NCBI GenBank assembly: GCA_032622095.1
Contig: CP136062.1
Coordinates: forward strand, 1,860,001-1,924,000
Reading direction: 5' to 3'
DNA from: Siphonodentalium dalli
Taxonomy: Eukaryota; Mollusca; Scaphopoda; Gadilida; Siphonodentaliidae
Length of the DNA stretch: 64,000 nt
Shown here: positions 11,453-21,737 of the stretch, piece after piece
How the letters are laid out: every line of letters begins with the position of its first letter
Position numbering within the stretch: the stretch's first letter is position 1
Program-made: the position numbers and the translations under genes
The notes under the pieces: generated by a model
Databases searched by the model: none
The model's input: the letters and a program-made list of their open reading frames with translations, nothing else
Told to the model about the DNA's origin: nothing

Positions 11453-11597
11453 ATACGCATCGTACTCCGGTATCAGGCTATAGCTATTAGGAGGCCAGCA
11501 TGCAGTTAGCTCGTACTGCGAGAAGCACACTCGATTAATTATCTTCATCCGGGCACTCTGAACCAACGGGGCCCGCTTCTTGGTTATATCGCAATAA

Positions 11598-11878
11598 TCA
11601 AAGTGCCCCTTTAACGCTCTCTGTGGTCACCACTGACTCCGGTAAATTGTTCCATAAGGGGATTATTCTCTGTGTGAAAAAGTACTTACTGATGTCTCTG
11701 TTTTTCTTATGCATTTGCAGTTTTTAACGAGTGTCCTCTCCTGCTCCCATATATTACGTACTCGAATAATGAATCATACTCAATGTTGTATTGTTCTGTT
11801 ATAATTCTATACACCTCTATCATGTCTCTGCGAATCTTTCTGTATTTTGAGGACATCAAATTCAATAGAGTTAGACGG
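11598..11878 (-). pseudogene. LINE reverse transcriptase C-terminal remnant
   Basis: Read on the minus strand from 11878, the sequence encodes RLTLLNLMSSKYRKIRRDMI then EVYRIITEQYNIEYDSLFEY. After a frameshift near a TAAAA run it gives KYFFTQRIIPLWNNLPESVV, ending at a stop at 11598. The blocks RR.DMI.VY.I and YFFT.R....WN.LP..VV are the typical C-terminal tail of CR1/L2-type non-LTR reverse transcriptases. The catalytic domain is absent, as expected for a broken copy. It lies antisense just upstream of the methyltransferase exons. Confidence 0.82.
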
Positions 11879-12186
11879 TCGTGGTATGTATATTGAAGCA
11901 GATAAACAATTTACCATTCGAATTTCGATCGAATCTGAATTGCCGACATTTGCATTTTTCTATCGCATATGCCTTGCCATACACTTACCCGATTCGGAAG
12001 GCGAACGGCGAGTCACCGACTGTGAAATTGAACCACGAAATTAGTAAAGTTTTCGCCAAATTGACGTTAGCCGCTCGAATGGGAACTTGTAGTTCGCAAT
12101 CGCAACCTGCATATAATTGTGCATTGAAAACGATGAAACTGTGTTATAATTCAACAATAAATTAAAACAATCTTCTTGCTTTCCAG

Positions 12187-12306
12187 AGATTGGGAGTTCA
12201 AACCGAAAGACATCCAGTGCACTAACATGCAGTTTGTTGGAAACTGGCCTGTGTGCTTCGATGGTGTCTTCGAAGTTAAATCACCGTGTCTCGTCTCCAG
12301 TTTTGG
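12187..12306 (+). CDS. Methyltransferase exon A (FkbM N-terminal part)
   Basis: The acceptor TTGCTTTCCAG ends at 12186 and the donor GG|GTAAGT follows 12306. The translation is DWEFKPKDIQCTNMQFVGN then WPVCFDGVFEVKSPCLVSSF, with two bases left over (phase 2). The conserved QC, GNWP.C.D and PCLV.SFG blocks fix the frame. A second AG two bases downstream (12187-12188) could also be the acceptor and would remove two bases. Confidence 0.85.
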
Positions 12307-15300
12307 GTAAGTACATCACCATGGTTGTCTATGAAGTAGATCAATGTAAGCCCGGATCTTTATCGTACGTTCACATGCTGGCATATTTGGCCGGCAATTT
12401 GCTGTAGTTTGTTTAAATATAGAGCGCTACACTCTTAAAACAATAGGTACTTCAGAGTACCTACGTAGGTACTAAGCTTTGTCCCAGGGGGAGTGCCAAC
12501 GTTTTGGTACTCTGGAGTACCAAAAGTTTAGGTACTCTAGAGTACCAAAATGTTTGGTACTCTAGAGTACCAACTTGTACTCTAGAGTACCAACTTCTTG
12601 GTACTCTAGAGTACCAAATTGTTGGTACTCTGGATTACCTACTAATTATTTAAGTTCTACCCGGGCATTGTGCATATAATACCCACCCCGCATTTATGTC
12701 ACCGAAGCCATGACGCTCACGATATGAAGTGCCAAGAAATATATGCCTTCATGATACGCCCTATATATTATCTGAAGTACCAAAATATCAAGACAGGTAT
12801 TCTGAAGTATTTAGGTATTACGCGTAGCTCCATAAATTTGGTACTCCAGAGAACAAAACAGCCCAGATACCAGCAAATTTAACAATGTGACATGTTAGAC
12901 TCCAAATGATGCTGCCGCGTTCAAACATCGAATTAAGTACAAAACCACAAAGACTCCCTTGCATAGTGCTAAATGAAATAATCCGACAGATCTATGACCG
13001 CGAGTCGATGGGCGGCCATTTTTCATTTTAATTGGATCGTTTGCACACGGCACTCGATATTGACACACCCACGGTCTCACCCAATCAGCATGGAGCCAAC
13101 GATTGGCCCTCTGTGGAGTACCAACTCATCTGGTTCTATAACGCTAAACAGGCTCTAACGGCTTATAGTACCAAACTGTCTGGTACTATCGCGGCTTTTG
13201 GTTCTATGGGGTACCTAAATCAATTGCTTTATTTGAGCGTGTAAGATGTGAACGACAACCTATGCAAACGTACGTACGTACCTACACGTACAGGCCACTC
13301 TTATATGATTACATATAAATAAGTACGTAATCGGAGGGGTGATTAGATATTATTTATTATTATCCATCCCTTAACTAACACTATTTATGATTGGGCAAAA
13401 GCCGTCACATGATAATCCGGGAAAAAGTCATATTGGTCTCCGAAAGTCATATTGGACTAAATCGAGTCCAATGTGACTTTTCTCTACCGGGACTCCGTGA
13501 CGACAAGAAGTAACTCTATAGCTAAATGAATTGGTGAAATTGTGATGCTCGCGCAATACTCTGGTGGATTTAGCAGACTTTTCACTTCCGCATTGAGTTT
13601 TTTTTTTCACTTCCGTGTTTACTGTTCCAAATCATGCTTTCTGATGATCGAGTACAGGCTTTTATAGATAATCAAGTGCCGACAAATACCAAAAATAACC
13701 ACAATGTTGTATTCCCAAAATTAGGATAAACATACAGATGGATAATAAAAATGTCATTGTGCAATATTGTGTACAGCGTGTCTCGTCCAATATGACTTTT
13801 CACCACAGCCTTGACTCGTACAAGAAAAACACATATTGTAAACACCATTGTATAATAACTTTATAATATCTCATTGCAACCACAGGAGATACACGTGCAG
13901 GATCACTATATTAAATCAAGAAATATTAAAGACATATTATGTACTTGTTCGGGTGCGTGAAACTGATAAGTTAGTAATCGGGCGCTATTTCAACTGGAAG
14001 GCCGTAACATTCTACTAACATCGCCAAAAATTTGAAGCAAATCGACAGAAAACATCGCTTGAATAACACTAAATTGTAAATATTTACTACTTTATTCGGG
14101 ACGCACCTGTCGGCGATAAACTAACGAAAACGATTTCGCCACCGAGAGTCACTGCATTTAATTAATATATAAGAAGACTGTGTGTGTTGTCTATATGGAT
14201 ATAATAATTCAAAAAATTACTACATTGAACAAGATTATTTTCAGTTTCTATTTGATCACCATACGGGGTGTTTCACATCGCATTCAGATTGATCTTAGGA
14301 TTAATCGAGGAATAATATTGATCCCTCGTGTTATTTGTGGTCTACGGATGTCAACAATCTGTGTTGTCAACATGAAATTAGAGCACATGGATTTATATAT
14401 GTATGTAATAACACAACAAGGATATGCGTTGTATATCGATTAATTTGTTCTTTTCAGGATAATTTTCGATTTCTATTTTGACGATGGCATGGCGACTCGT
14501 GGATGTGAAGTTCATTCCTTCGATCCCAGGTAAGCATGATGTCCGCATTCCACTCGACTCTTTCCACAAGTTTACTCGAGGCTGCTTTATTTGTGTCTTT
14601 CCTTAACCCTTTCGTGACTGATGGTTCCTGAATTTTTGTTTTGCGAAAACCCTGTGACAATGCATTCTCTTATATATGCGAGTATATAAGAGAATGCATT
14701 GGCCTAACAATATTTTACTTGATATTGTAAGCCAGTGCATTCTTCCTATAAATGGGAGACTCGCATATATAAGAGAATGCCCTGGCACATGGTATTTATT
14801 GCTGCACTAGCGCAGTTCCCGTCACGAAAGGGTTAAGGTGACCTATTGTTGCACCATCAAAGAAATCTCAATTTCTCACTGCTTGAAATTAAAGTTTTGG
14901 TATGGTAAGGTAAAACTAACATGGAATTATAGTAAAAGTCCGAAATATGTGACAAGTTTCAGCAGAAAACATATTTCTAAAATAAAAAAATTAATTAAAT
15001 TGAACTTGAGGTCAATCTATGTCGAATTTACAACAACTGAACGCTGGTATTGTTATCTACTACACTTACTGGTTACTGTACTGGTTAATGGTTCAAGTAA
15101 AAAAAATTATATTTTTTTTTGGTAGGGAAAATGTTTTTGTCTTGAAAACCAGGAAGTGTTCTTTTTGGAAGCAGTCTCCAAATTGCATCAAGGGTATCTT
15201 GTCCGACAATAAACCAATCCTTGCATTAGATGTGCATTGGAGATATTGTAGATTATCAATGAATTCACTAGTTTGAAGATGGAACTTTGTTTAGGGAAGA

Positions 15301-18300
15301 GTTAGTTTTTGAAAAGATTGCCATGGTTACCAATGCTAAAACAAGTCATATCTGCACCACATCTCTGTTCCATCCGATTTGGACCTAGGTATCACGGAGA
15401 CTCCCGTCAGAACATGCATGAATAATATTAAGCATTAAAGCACCACAAAAGATCAACGAAATCCTAAACGCCCTTTTCCATCTGACGTTTTAGGCACCAA
15501 AACAAAAATCATAACCTGGTAAAACTGGCTGTTTTAAGTCGAGAGTTGGCGTTTAAGATTTACGTAGATTCGATCCGATTACCACATAGAATGCAAAACG
15601 TCCAAATAATATTGTATAGTGTAGCATATAACGACGTACCTTTAGTAATTCCTCAATGCTGGGGATGAACTAAAAATGTTAAGAACACTGGCGCTCAACT
15701 TTGCAATGACTAGTTCTTATGTAATGCGATTTTGGCACCCAAAATCGAAATACGTCAATGCGTTCCCCTTAGTTTAACTATACAGGCGAGGTATTATTTT
15801 AACAACTCTCACAAAATAAAATAATCGGTGTATGCTATAGCTCTAAAAGTCATTCTATGGAGTGGCTCATGTCGCTATATGGACTCACAGCTGAAACGAT
15901 GTTACACCCTTCTATGACTGGAGATTCCTGATTTTTTGCGAAAACCCTGTGCCAATGATTTTCTTATATATGCGAGTCGACCACAGGTCGCCTCGCATAT
16001 ATAAGAGAATGCATTGGCCTAACACATTTTATATTATTTTTATAATTGTTAAAAAATGTAAGAAAAAATAAAAAATAAATGAATTTTTTTTAAAGAATGT
16101 AAGAAATAATGATAAAAATGATTAAAATTGTTAAAGAATGTAAGAAAAAAATGATAAAAATTTAAAGGGGTACTGTACACTAAATCCGGCCATTTTTGGG
16201 ACCATCTCCTTTTATACTCAACAGAATATATGCAACAAGTGAATGAATTTGATCCATAATTAATAAATTCATTATAATTACCATATTATTTGCATTGTTC
16301 ATAGAGCACATGAGCGTATTTTGCACTCATCCACGGCACAAATTCATTCATTTGTTGCATATATTCTGTTGAGTATAAAAGGAGATGGTACCAAAAAATG
16401 GCCAGATGTAGTGTTCAGTACCCCTTTAAAAAGAATGTAAGAACAAATTGTAATTTTTTTTTTAAATTGTTAAAGAATAAAAAAAAAAAAAGATAACAAT
16501 GGTTATAGAATGTAAGAAAAATATATAAAAAATTATAAAAATTGTTAAAGAATGTAAGAAAAAATGATAAAAATTGTTAAAGAATGTAAGAAAAATTAAT
16601 AACAAAAATGACAAAAACTTTGTTAGGCCATTGCATTCTCTTATATATGCGGTGCAGAGAAGCCCACACACACAAAGTGTTAACATATATTCAATGGCCG
16701 GGATTCCGTTGAATACATGTGTCTGACGTCTTCGGTCTGGAATAAAGTTCATTATTTGATCAGTGATCTGGATACGGGTATATTTGCCTCCCGGAGCTCG
16801 CTTCTATCCAGCAAAATTTGACGCTATTTTTTTTCTATTTCAGTATGAAGTTAAATGACCACATCACAACGACCAGTGTTATATTTCACAATCTTGGTCT
16901 TAGTTCACACGGCAGCGATAATTTCTCACCGCGGAAAAATACATATGTTCAAGATGATCAGAAATGGAAAATGCGCCGGCTTAAATCTGTCATTAAGGAA
17001 CTTGGTCACGTAAACGTAAGTTTTAATTTTCACGTTATAATGAATTGTACTAAAGTGAATTCGATGTGCATTCAAACAACTTTTTAATCAAAACGCAGAA
17101 CTGCAAACTAGGAAGATTCATGTTTAACCTGCGTCATATAGTACATGTAATTGATCGCTTTAATCTCGTTCTCTTAATTTAAAACCCAGCCGCTTTGTTC
17201 TACCTTGTCCCTCTATATTCTGAATTGTCACTTTATACCATTATTTTTCATGTCTCCCAATGTATGCACACTGAGCTCCCACGGAGACTGAGAAATGATT
17301 CGCATCTATACCTGCCCAAAAATAAAAAATAAACCATTTGCATAGTGCTTATGAAACCCACGTAATTAATTTTGTCGGTTGAGGCGTGCTGCTCATTTGC
17401 ATACTAGGGGTATATATATCATTGAAACACAAATACGTCAACATGCGAGATTACATTACTAGAGTTACTATTCTGCAGGATACAACGATATGAATGCATT
17501 TTTCATTATATGTATATGTGCCCAAGATTCAGATAATTGCGTACGCTGTGTACAACACAAAATAAATATTTTATTATATGTTTGCATACATCGATGTCTG
17601 GTTTCGAACATAATTGTACCGGTACATATGCCTAAAATTGTTTTCACGACAAAGTCCACATGCAACCATCAACTAACACTAACAGTGTCAATTGTCGTGG
17701 TTTATTTGTCAGCCAAGGACTATTTTTATACAGAACAATGTTCGTATATGTCTCATTTATCATATTTTTTACCTGTATAAAAGTAATTTCTCCTTGTATA
17801 TTATTTAAGGAATAATCTCGATTTCCTAATGTAATTACACAGTCTAAAAGCATATGCCGAATCACAAACCAATAAATCGCAAAGCGATTTATAAGAGTTT
17901 GTGATTCGGCATATGCCTTTGACTGTGTAATTACATTAGGAAACCGAGATTATTCCTTATAATTATGCCATCGATTGTTAAATATTGATTTTAAAGGGGT
18001 ACTGTACGCCATTTTCATTAAATATCCGGTGACAACAACGATCTAATATCGATAATATATAGAAACATAAGTAATTTGAGTCGAAGATGTATTCTGTAAA
18101 CGCTCAGGTTAATAGGCTATCTTAAAATCTAATAATTTAAAAGTTAATAATTTGATATAAATTGAATTTATGACTGGAGCCATAAAATGGCGTCAATTAA
18201 ATTACGAATTACCGTAATCAAACAAAGTAATTGAGGGATACTGGCTTGTTAAACCGATCGCACACACGATCGCTTAAAAATATTATGATGATACGGGGAG

Positions 18301-21300
18301 AACACTCAAGCCACTCACTGACTAGCGACAATACAATAACTTAAATGATTATATGGGACTAGTATGCCTATAATATAACTTTTATTTGATTCATTTGGTT
18401 GAAAACTGTACAAATATTACTCGACAACGACAATTTGTATTTTTGCATTCCGGTAAATTTGTCATCCGTAACACTACTTCGTACTCAACAGACTTTCAAA
18501 TAATGAAAAAATTGTTACCTTATTCTCCGACTCGGAGACTATAGAAACCAACAACAACATTTGGCGTACAGTACCCCTATAAAGACATATTCGCCCTTAA
18601 AATACGATTGAAACAAGGAACTATATGTTCTCAAATAACAGACAAGACTTGAGCCGAAAACAACTCGCTGCATTCCCGTCCGAATAATATCGATCGATCT
18701 GCAGATCGAGTGGGATTTTCCCGAACGTATGTCAAGGACGAAACAAAACATTAATAAACTTTTGATCAAAATTAAACATTATTAGCAGAATTTTGGAAGA
18801 GGAAAATATACAATTAGTCTCCATGTCAACTGGGAATCATGAACATGCGATAATCAAAAAGTTTAGTGAGCATTTTCTTAGAGGAATCCCCCTATCTATC
18901 GGCAGTGATCCAAATACTTTTCAATTTTCGATTTTTCGCACAGTCATTTTGTGTCATTGTGATTTTACCGAGAAACAAGTTTTCAGAAGAATTAAATCAT
19001 CATGGCATTTAAGGAATTTTAAGATGATTTATTTTTCAAAAACTTATATATTTGGTAAAAATTTAAAGTGATTATTAAATCGCTTGTGTCCAGATAATGC
19101 CGACACGTAAACCTTTGTAACACTTTTAACATATCGGTACACTGAGACGGGTAGAAGAAATATCCTGCGAGTGGTCTCTGTGGATCTCAGAAATCATGTG
19201 TTTAGCGGTCGCGTTGTAAATATAGAAGGCCGATGACTTCTCTGATCGAGAGGGCACGGTCGTTACACACTTTTTGTGATAACCGAAGTTAAGCAACGTC
19301 GGGCGTGGTTATTCCATGGATGTGTGACCGGCTTGGATTCCGGGTGCTGCCAACTTTCGGTGCGACTCCCACACTTCTCTCTCACTCTCTCTCTCGTTCT
19401 GCTACACATGTAACGTAATGCTTTGTAACAATTTATCGCTACACTGAGACGAGTTGAAAAAATATACTGCAGTTTTCTCACAGGGACTTTATATCATTTG
19501 TAACACAGTCCTGTCTACGAGCGGTCACTGTGGATCTTTGAAATCATATAACGATTCGTAACACTTTGTAACATATCGCTGCATTGAGATGAGTTTTAAT
19601 AATATGCTGCGGTTTTTGTTTGGGGGGGGGGGGGGGGACTTAATATAATTTGTAACATGTACCGGTAACGCCTCATAACACTTTTTGCAACATATCGCTA
19701 CAATAAAAGGAGATGAAGAAACATTGAATGCTGCATTTTTTTTACGGAGACTTTGTAAGTTTCAGTTTGTAGGGCCAGTCTCTTTGGAATCTCATAAATC
19801 ATGAAACGCTTTGTAACATATCGTTACACTGAGACGAAGGGGAAAAATATGTTGCAATTTTCTCACGGGACTGGTACAATGTTTGGGGACATCTGTAAAC
19901 AGTAATTAAACATTTCATCCTATAATATAAATTGTAGTGCCCAGATTAGGTCTGAGCCGAAACGTCTCCGGACCGAAACGACCCGTTCCCTAATTATACT
20001 AATTAGCATTTTGGCCAAAAAAATGGTAATTAGGCTAATTAATGCAATTATTAATCAAGTTCCACACTCTTGTGGTCTTACAAAATGACAAGTAGTGACT
20101 GCTGGGAAAATGTAAACAAAATTATAAATGAAACGAAAACTAAAAAGTTGTGTATGTTTAGTCATGCATTTCGTAACGAAACGTCGCAAATACGACCAAA
20201 TTTACACTCTGTAAACAGCTTGGGAATGTTTATTATATTGGGGCATTGTCTTTATTTGGATAGTTATTTATTTTTCTTGTATTGGCTTTCATAGCGTTCG
20301 TGAAACAAAATGTTTACTGCGAAGCGAGTGCGAATAAAAGAGCGTCCTTAGTTACTATGCAACGGACTACAAATATCATTGCGCGCAAGTACTTTTGGGT
20401 CGTTTTTGTTGCATTGATAAAATCTCGACCTAATGTAATTATCCGATATAATTACATTAGCTTTGATAAACTCAACGGCAATTTACTATAGAAAATGAAG
20501 TGGGTGTAATTATAAAACTGTGACTCGTTAACTCGACAATGAAGCTAAATGGTCTCGCCCTTCGAACAATAACTTCCAGTTTCCGAATGTCCAATAGCTC
20601 GTTCATTAACCCTGACAGAAACAACTGAAACATGCATTGGCTGCGGGCACACGTACCACAGTAGCGATGGCATAGTAGGTGTGACAATTTATTATGGTGC
20701 AGTTTGGTGACAATTGTATGACAATAATTATGTGCCATCGCAAGCCATGTTGACCGCTGAGTTTCCGCACAATGAGTTGACTGGACCAATTCACCCATTG
20801 CGTTTCACCAAGGTTGATCTCTGCTCATCACGTTCTGCTACATTGTATTCTCTACGATATATATAATTGCACGATCGATCGTCCAGAATTGTGTTTGACC
20901 GCGGCAATCCCTCATTCCCTCACATATCACGCACATATAGTATTTTATTGATATGCTCTCACTACCTATATTAATTTAATGCATATTAAGACAGTTCCCC
21001 AATTGCGTTTTTAATTTTGCGACGTTTAGTTCTACGCATAATTCCGCTAATATTATCATGTGGGCCGATGAATCTGTGTCGGAACTGTTGAGGGAAATGC
21101 AGCGAAAAGAAAGTATCTTGAATAAACAAAGCGAACATTATACACAAGGACCAAAACAAGAAAAGGCTGAGCACAACGAACTTTTGAAGACTCATTGTGC
21201 GAATATGCAGCCGGCGACATGGCTAGCTATGGCATATTAATTGTGATGACCAATTGTCACCAAACTCCACCATAATAAATTATCACACCTACTATGCCAT

Positions 21301-21737
21301 AGCTACTGTGGTACGTGTGTCCGCAGCCATTGTGTAAATTAATAACAGTAATCGTATAGGGACTGTTTATCATATGCACAAATATGTGAGTATGTACTCC
21401 CAACAATAATATTAACTTAGAATTATTGTTTTTACAGCGGACGATAGATGTTCTAAAAATAGACGTTGATGGTCATGAGTGGGAAGTCGTCAAGAACATC
21501 ATGGAAAACGGAATATTTTCAAATGTGAAACAATTCATTTTGGAATGGCATTTATTCCCCGACTCACCAAAAAGGAGTGACTTCAGACAGTGCCAAAAGA
21601 CATATAGGTCTTTCATAGACTCGGGCTTTCCAAAATATCACACTGACATTCATCCAAAGACATTGACGAGCAAAAACTTTAATATACAAGCAGACACGTC
21701 ACATGTGAACACAAAATTCATCAAACCTGCAGGGTGA
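12187..21737 (+). CDS. METTL24-like (Methyltransf_21/FkbM-type) methyltransferase, four 3' exons
   Basis: Four exons (12187-12306, 14458-14529, 16844-17015, 21438-21737) join in frame with phases 2, 2 and 0 to give about 220 residues and a stop at 21735. All introns are GT-AG. Seen in order: GNWPVCFDG...SPCLVSSFG, FDDGMATRGCEVHSFDP, FHNLGLS...KWKMRRLKSVIKELGH, and LKIDVDGHEWEVVKN...QFILEWHLFP. These blocks follow the metazoan METTL24-like proteins, a SAM-dependent family related to bacterial FkbM. The acidic KIDVDGHE block is the family hallmark. The substrate is not established, and the vertebrate member is usually described as secreted or membrane-anchored. The N-terminal ~150 residues expected from the human length (about 366) are missing: their exons lie upstream and were not identified, or the copy is 5'-truncated. 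No premature stop or broken splice site is visible. A weak AATAAA lies at 22157. Orthology to METTL24 itself is not claimed, because invertebrates carry several paralogues. Confidence 0.85.
12428..13243. mobile_element. Non-autonomous element with GGTACTCTAGAGTACC array
   Basis: The ends are TACACTCTTAAA (12428) and TTTGAGCGTGTA (13232-13243), imperfect inverted repeats flanked by or including TA. Inside the left end (12445-12645) is a run of GGTACTC..GAGTACC palindromes, each spaced by a few bases. Diverged GGTAC..GTACC words sit near the right end. About 816 bp, with no transposase. A TA target and CAC-type ends hint at a Tc1/mariner-type origin, but this is inference. Confidence 0.65.
12445..12645. 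repeat. Array of the palindrome GGTACTCTAGAGTACC
   Basis: At least six units are present, such as TTGGTACTCTAGAGTACCAA, each self-complementary around CTAG. Spacing is about 20-45 bp. Confidence 0.92.
13444..13479. repeat. Short intronic hairpin
   Basis: AAAGTCATATTGGACT pairs with AGTCCAATGTGACTTT across AATCG, with one mismatch. A single diverged arm (GTCCAATATGACTTTTC) recurs at 13786-13802. Confidence 0.8.
14458..14529 (+). CDS. Methyltransferase exon B (SAM-binding part)
   Basis: 72 nt between TTTTCAG and AG|GTAAGC. The first base completes the Gly codon from exon A. It encodes IIFDFYFDDGMATRGCEVHS then FDP plus two bases (phase 2). FDD.MA..GCEVHSFDPS is a strongly conserved block in METTL24-like proteins. 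The residue pair after SFG is II rather than the more usual G-containing pair. Confidence 0.87.
14603..14836. mobile_element. piggyBac-type MITE
   Basis: The termini TTAACCCTTTCGTGAC (14603-14618) and GTCACGAAAGGGTTAA (14821-14836) are exact 16-bp inverted repeats including TTAA. TTAA targets followed by CCC...GGG ends are diagnostic of piggyBac superfamily elements. The interior contains GCATTCTCTTATATATGCGAG-type hairpins (14662-14699, and again near 14765). 234 bp, no coding capacity, so it must have been moved by a transposase encoded elsewhere. Confidence 0.88.
16029..16610. repeat. ~31-bp AT-rich minisatellite, interrupted
   Basis: The unit GTTAAAGAATGTAAGAAAAA followed by ATGATAAAAATT recurs about ten times on both sides of an inserted MITE (16161-16430). 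The longest minus-strand frame here (16462-16752) is Phe/Ile-rich repeat read-through. Confidence 0.85.
16161..16430. mobile_element. MITE with ~92-bp terminal inverted repeats
   Basis: TTTAAAGGGGTACTG at 16161 and CAGTACCCCTTTAAA at 16416-16430 open long arms that match for about 92 bp, including CCATCTCCTTTTATACTCAA. The spacer is under 90 bp. It sits inside the minisatellite at a TTAAA that belongs to the unit. Confidence 0.9.
16844..17015 (+). CDS. Methyltransferase exon C
   Basis: 172 nt between TTTCTATTTCAG and AAC|GTAAGT. The first base completes Ser. It encodes MKLNDHITTSVIFHNLGLSS, a spacer with Asp/Tyr/Gln, and KWKMRRLKSVIKELGHVN, ending in phase 0. FHNLGLSS and WKMR.LK.....LGH match METTL24-like proteins. 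Confidence 0.87.
17807..17958. repeat. 152-bp foldback
   Basis: AAGGAATAATCTCG (17807) and CGAGATTATTCCTT (17945-17958) bound arms of about 73 bp with few mismatches, with AATCGCAAAGCGATT at the centre. It looks like a short MITE. Confidence 0.9.
17994..18580. mobile_element. MITE with GGGGTACTGTACGCCA ends
   Basis: GGGGTACTGTACGCCA (17996-18011) and its exact reverse complement (18562-18577) bound about 587 bp without coding capacity. The outer part GGGGTACTG is shared with the 16161-16430 element, so the two are related. Flanks are TTTTAAA and TATAAAG. Confidence 0.85.
19100..19880. repeat. Degenerate tandem repeat, ~130-150-bp units
   Basis: The phrase TTTGTAACA...ATATCG.TACACTGAGACG recurs at about 19115, 19422, 19568, 19687 and 19812. 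It is followed by AATAT.CTGC and often by TCTGTGGATCTC.GAAATCAT. A G17 run interrupts it at 19620-19636, and a CT-rich microsatellite lies at 19373-19396. Confidence 0.75.
19278..19357 (+). ncRNA. 5S rRNA-derived remnant (SINE3-like or pseudogene)
   Basis: GATAACCGAAGTTAAGCA, then CGTCGGGCGTGGTTA, CCATGGATG and TTCCGGGTGCTG follow the order and spacing of the middle and 3' parts of animal 5S rRNA, including the internal-promoter region (box A AGTTAAGCAACG and the box C side). The 5' third is not recognisable and several stem positions differ, so it is not a working 5S gene. 5S-derived SINEs are known in animals; whether this is one or a processed remnant is undecided. Confidence 0.65.
20431..20461. 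repeat. 31-bp palindrome
   Basis: CTAATGTAATTA and TAATTACATTAG flank TCCGATA. The same TAATGTAATTA core appears in the 17807-17958 foldback. Confidence 0.8.
20634..21333. mobile_element. Foldback pair with ~143-bp arms
   Basis: The left arm (20634-20776) and right arm (21190-21333) are diverged reverse complements sharing TACCACAGTAGC, CATAGTAGGTGTGA and TTGGTGACAATTG. The 413-bp spacer shows no gene. The two arms give similar small frames (THCA...TWLAMA) in opposite directions, a consequence of the repeat rather than two genes. Confidence 0.82.
21438..21737 (+). CDS. Methyltransferase terminal exon
   Basis: The acceptor TTTTTACAG ends at 21437. It encodes RTIDVLKIDVDGHEWEVVKN, then IMENGIFSNVKQFILEWHLF and a C-terminal tail ending KFIKPAG before TGA (21735-21737). 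LKIDVDGHEW is the FkbM/Methyltransf_21 signature. EWH followed by a proline-containing loop is also typical. Phase 0 agrees with exon C. Confidence 0.9.
   Translation, partial: RTIDVLKIDVDGHEWEVVKNIMENGIFSNVKQFILEWHLFPDSPKRSDFRQCQKTYRSFIDSGFPKYHTDIHPKTLTSKNFNIQADTSHVNTKFIKPAG

Larger units (their letters stand above)
12307..14457 (+). other. Methyltransferase intron 1
   Basis: 2151 bp, GTAAGT...TTTTCAG. It contains the GGTACTC-array element (12428-13243) and a short hairpin (13444-13479). 13480-14457 holds no recognisable feature; the frame 14180-14443 is intronic. Confidence 0.8.
15902..16685. mobile_element. Second, degenerate and enlarged relative of the piggyBac-type MITE
   Basis: The left end (GTTACACCCTTCTATGACTG...GCGAAAACCCTGTGCCAATG) aligns with the left half of the 14603 element. 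The TCTTATATATGCGAG hairpin follows at 15961-16008. The right end repeats GGCCATTGCATTCTCTTATA (16627-16646) and closes with AAAGTGTTAA (16676-16685). Between them an AT-rich minisatellite and another MITE have accumulated. Confidence 0.65.
14530..16843 (+). other. Methyltransferase intron 2
   Basis: 2314 bp, GTAAGC...TTTCAG. It carries a piggyBac-type MITE (14603-14836) and a nested set of repeats (15902-16685). 14837-15901 shows nothing beyond AT-rich sequence with short frames. Confidence 0.8.
17016..21437 (+). other. Methyltransferase intron 3
   Basis: 4422 bp, GTAAGT...TTTTTACAG. It holds the palindrome 17807-17958, the MITE 17994-18580, a tandem array with a 5S-like remnant (19100-19880) and a foldback pair (20634-21333). 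17016-17806 and 18581-19099 show nothing recognisable; the 92-codon frame at 18793-19071 has no known domain. Confidence 0.8.

Noticed and set aside
18793-19071. 92-codon + frame inside intron 3
   Set aside because: Intronic, AT-rich, with no domain; it runs into a repeat array.
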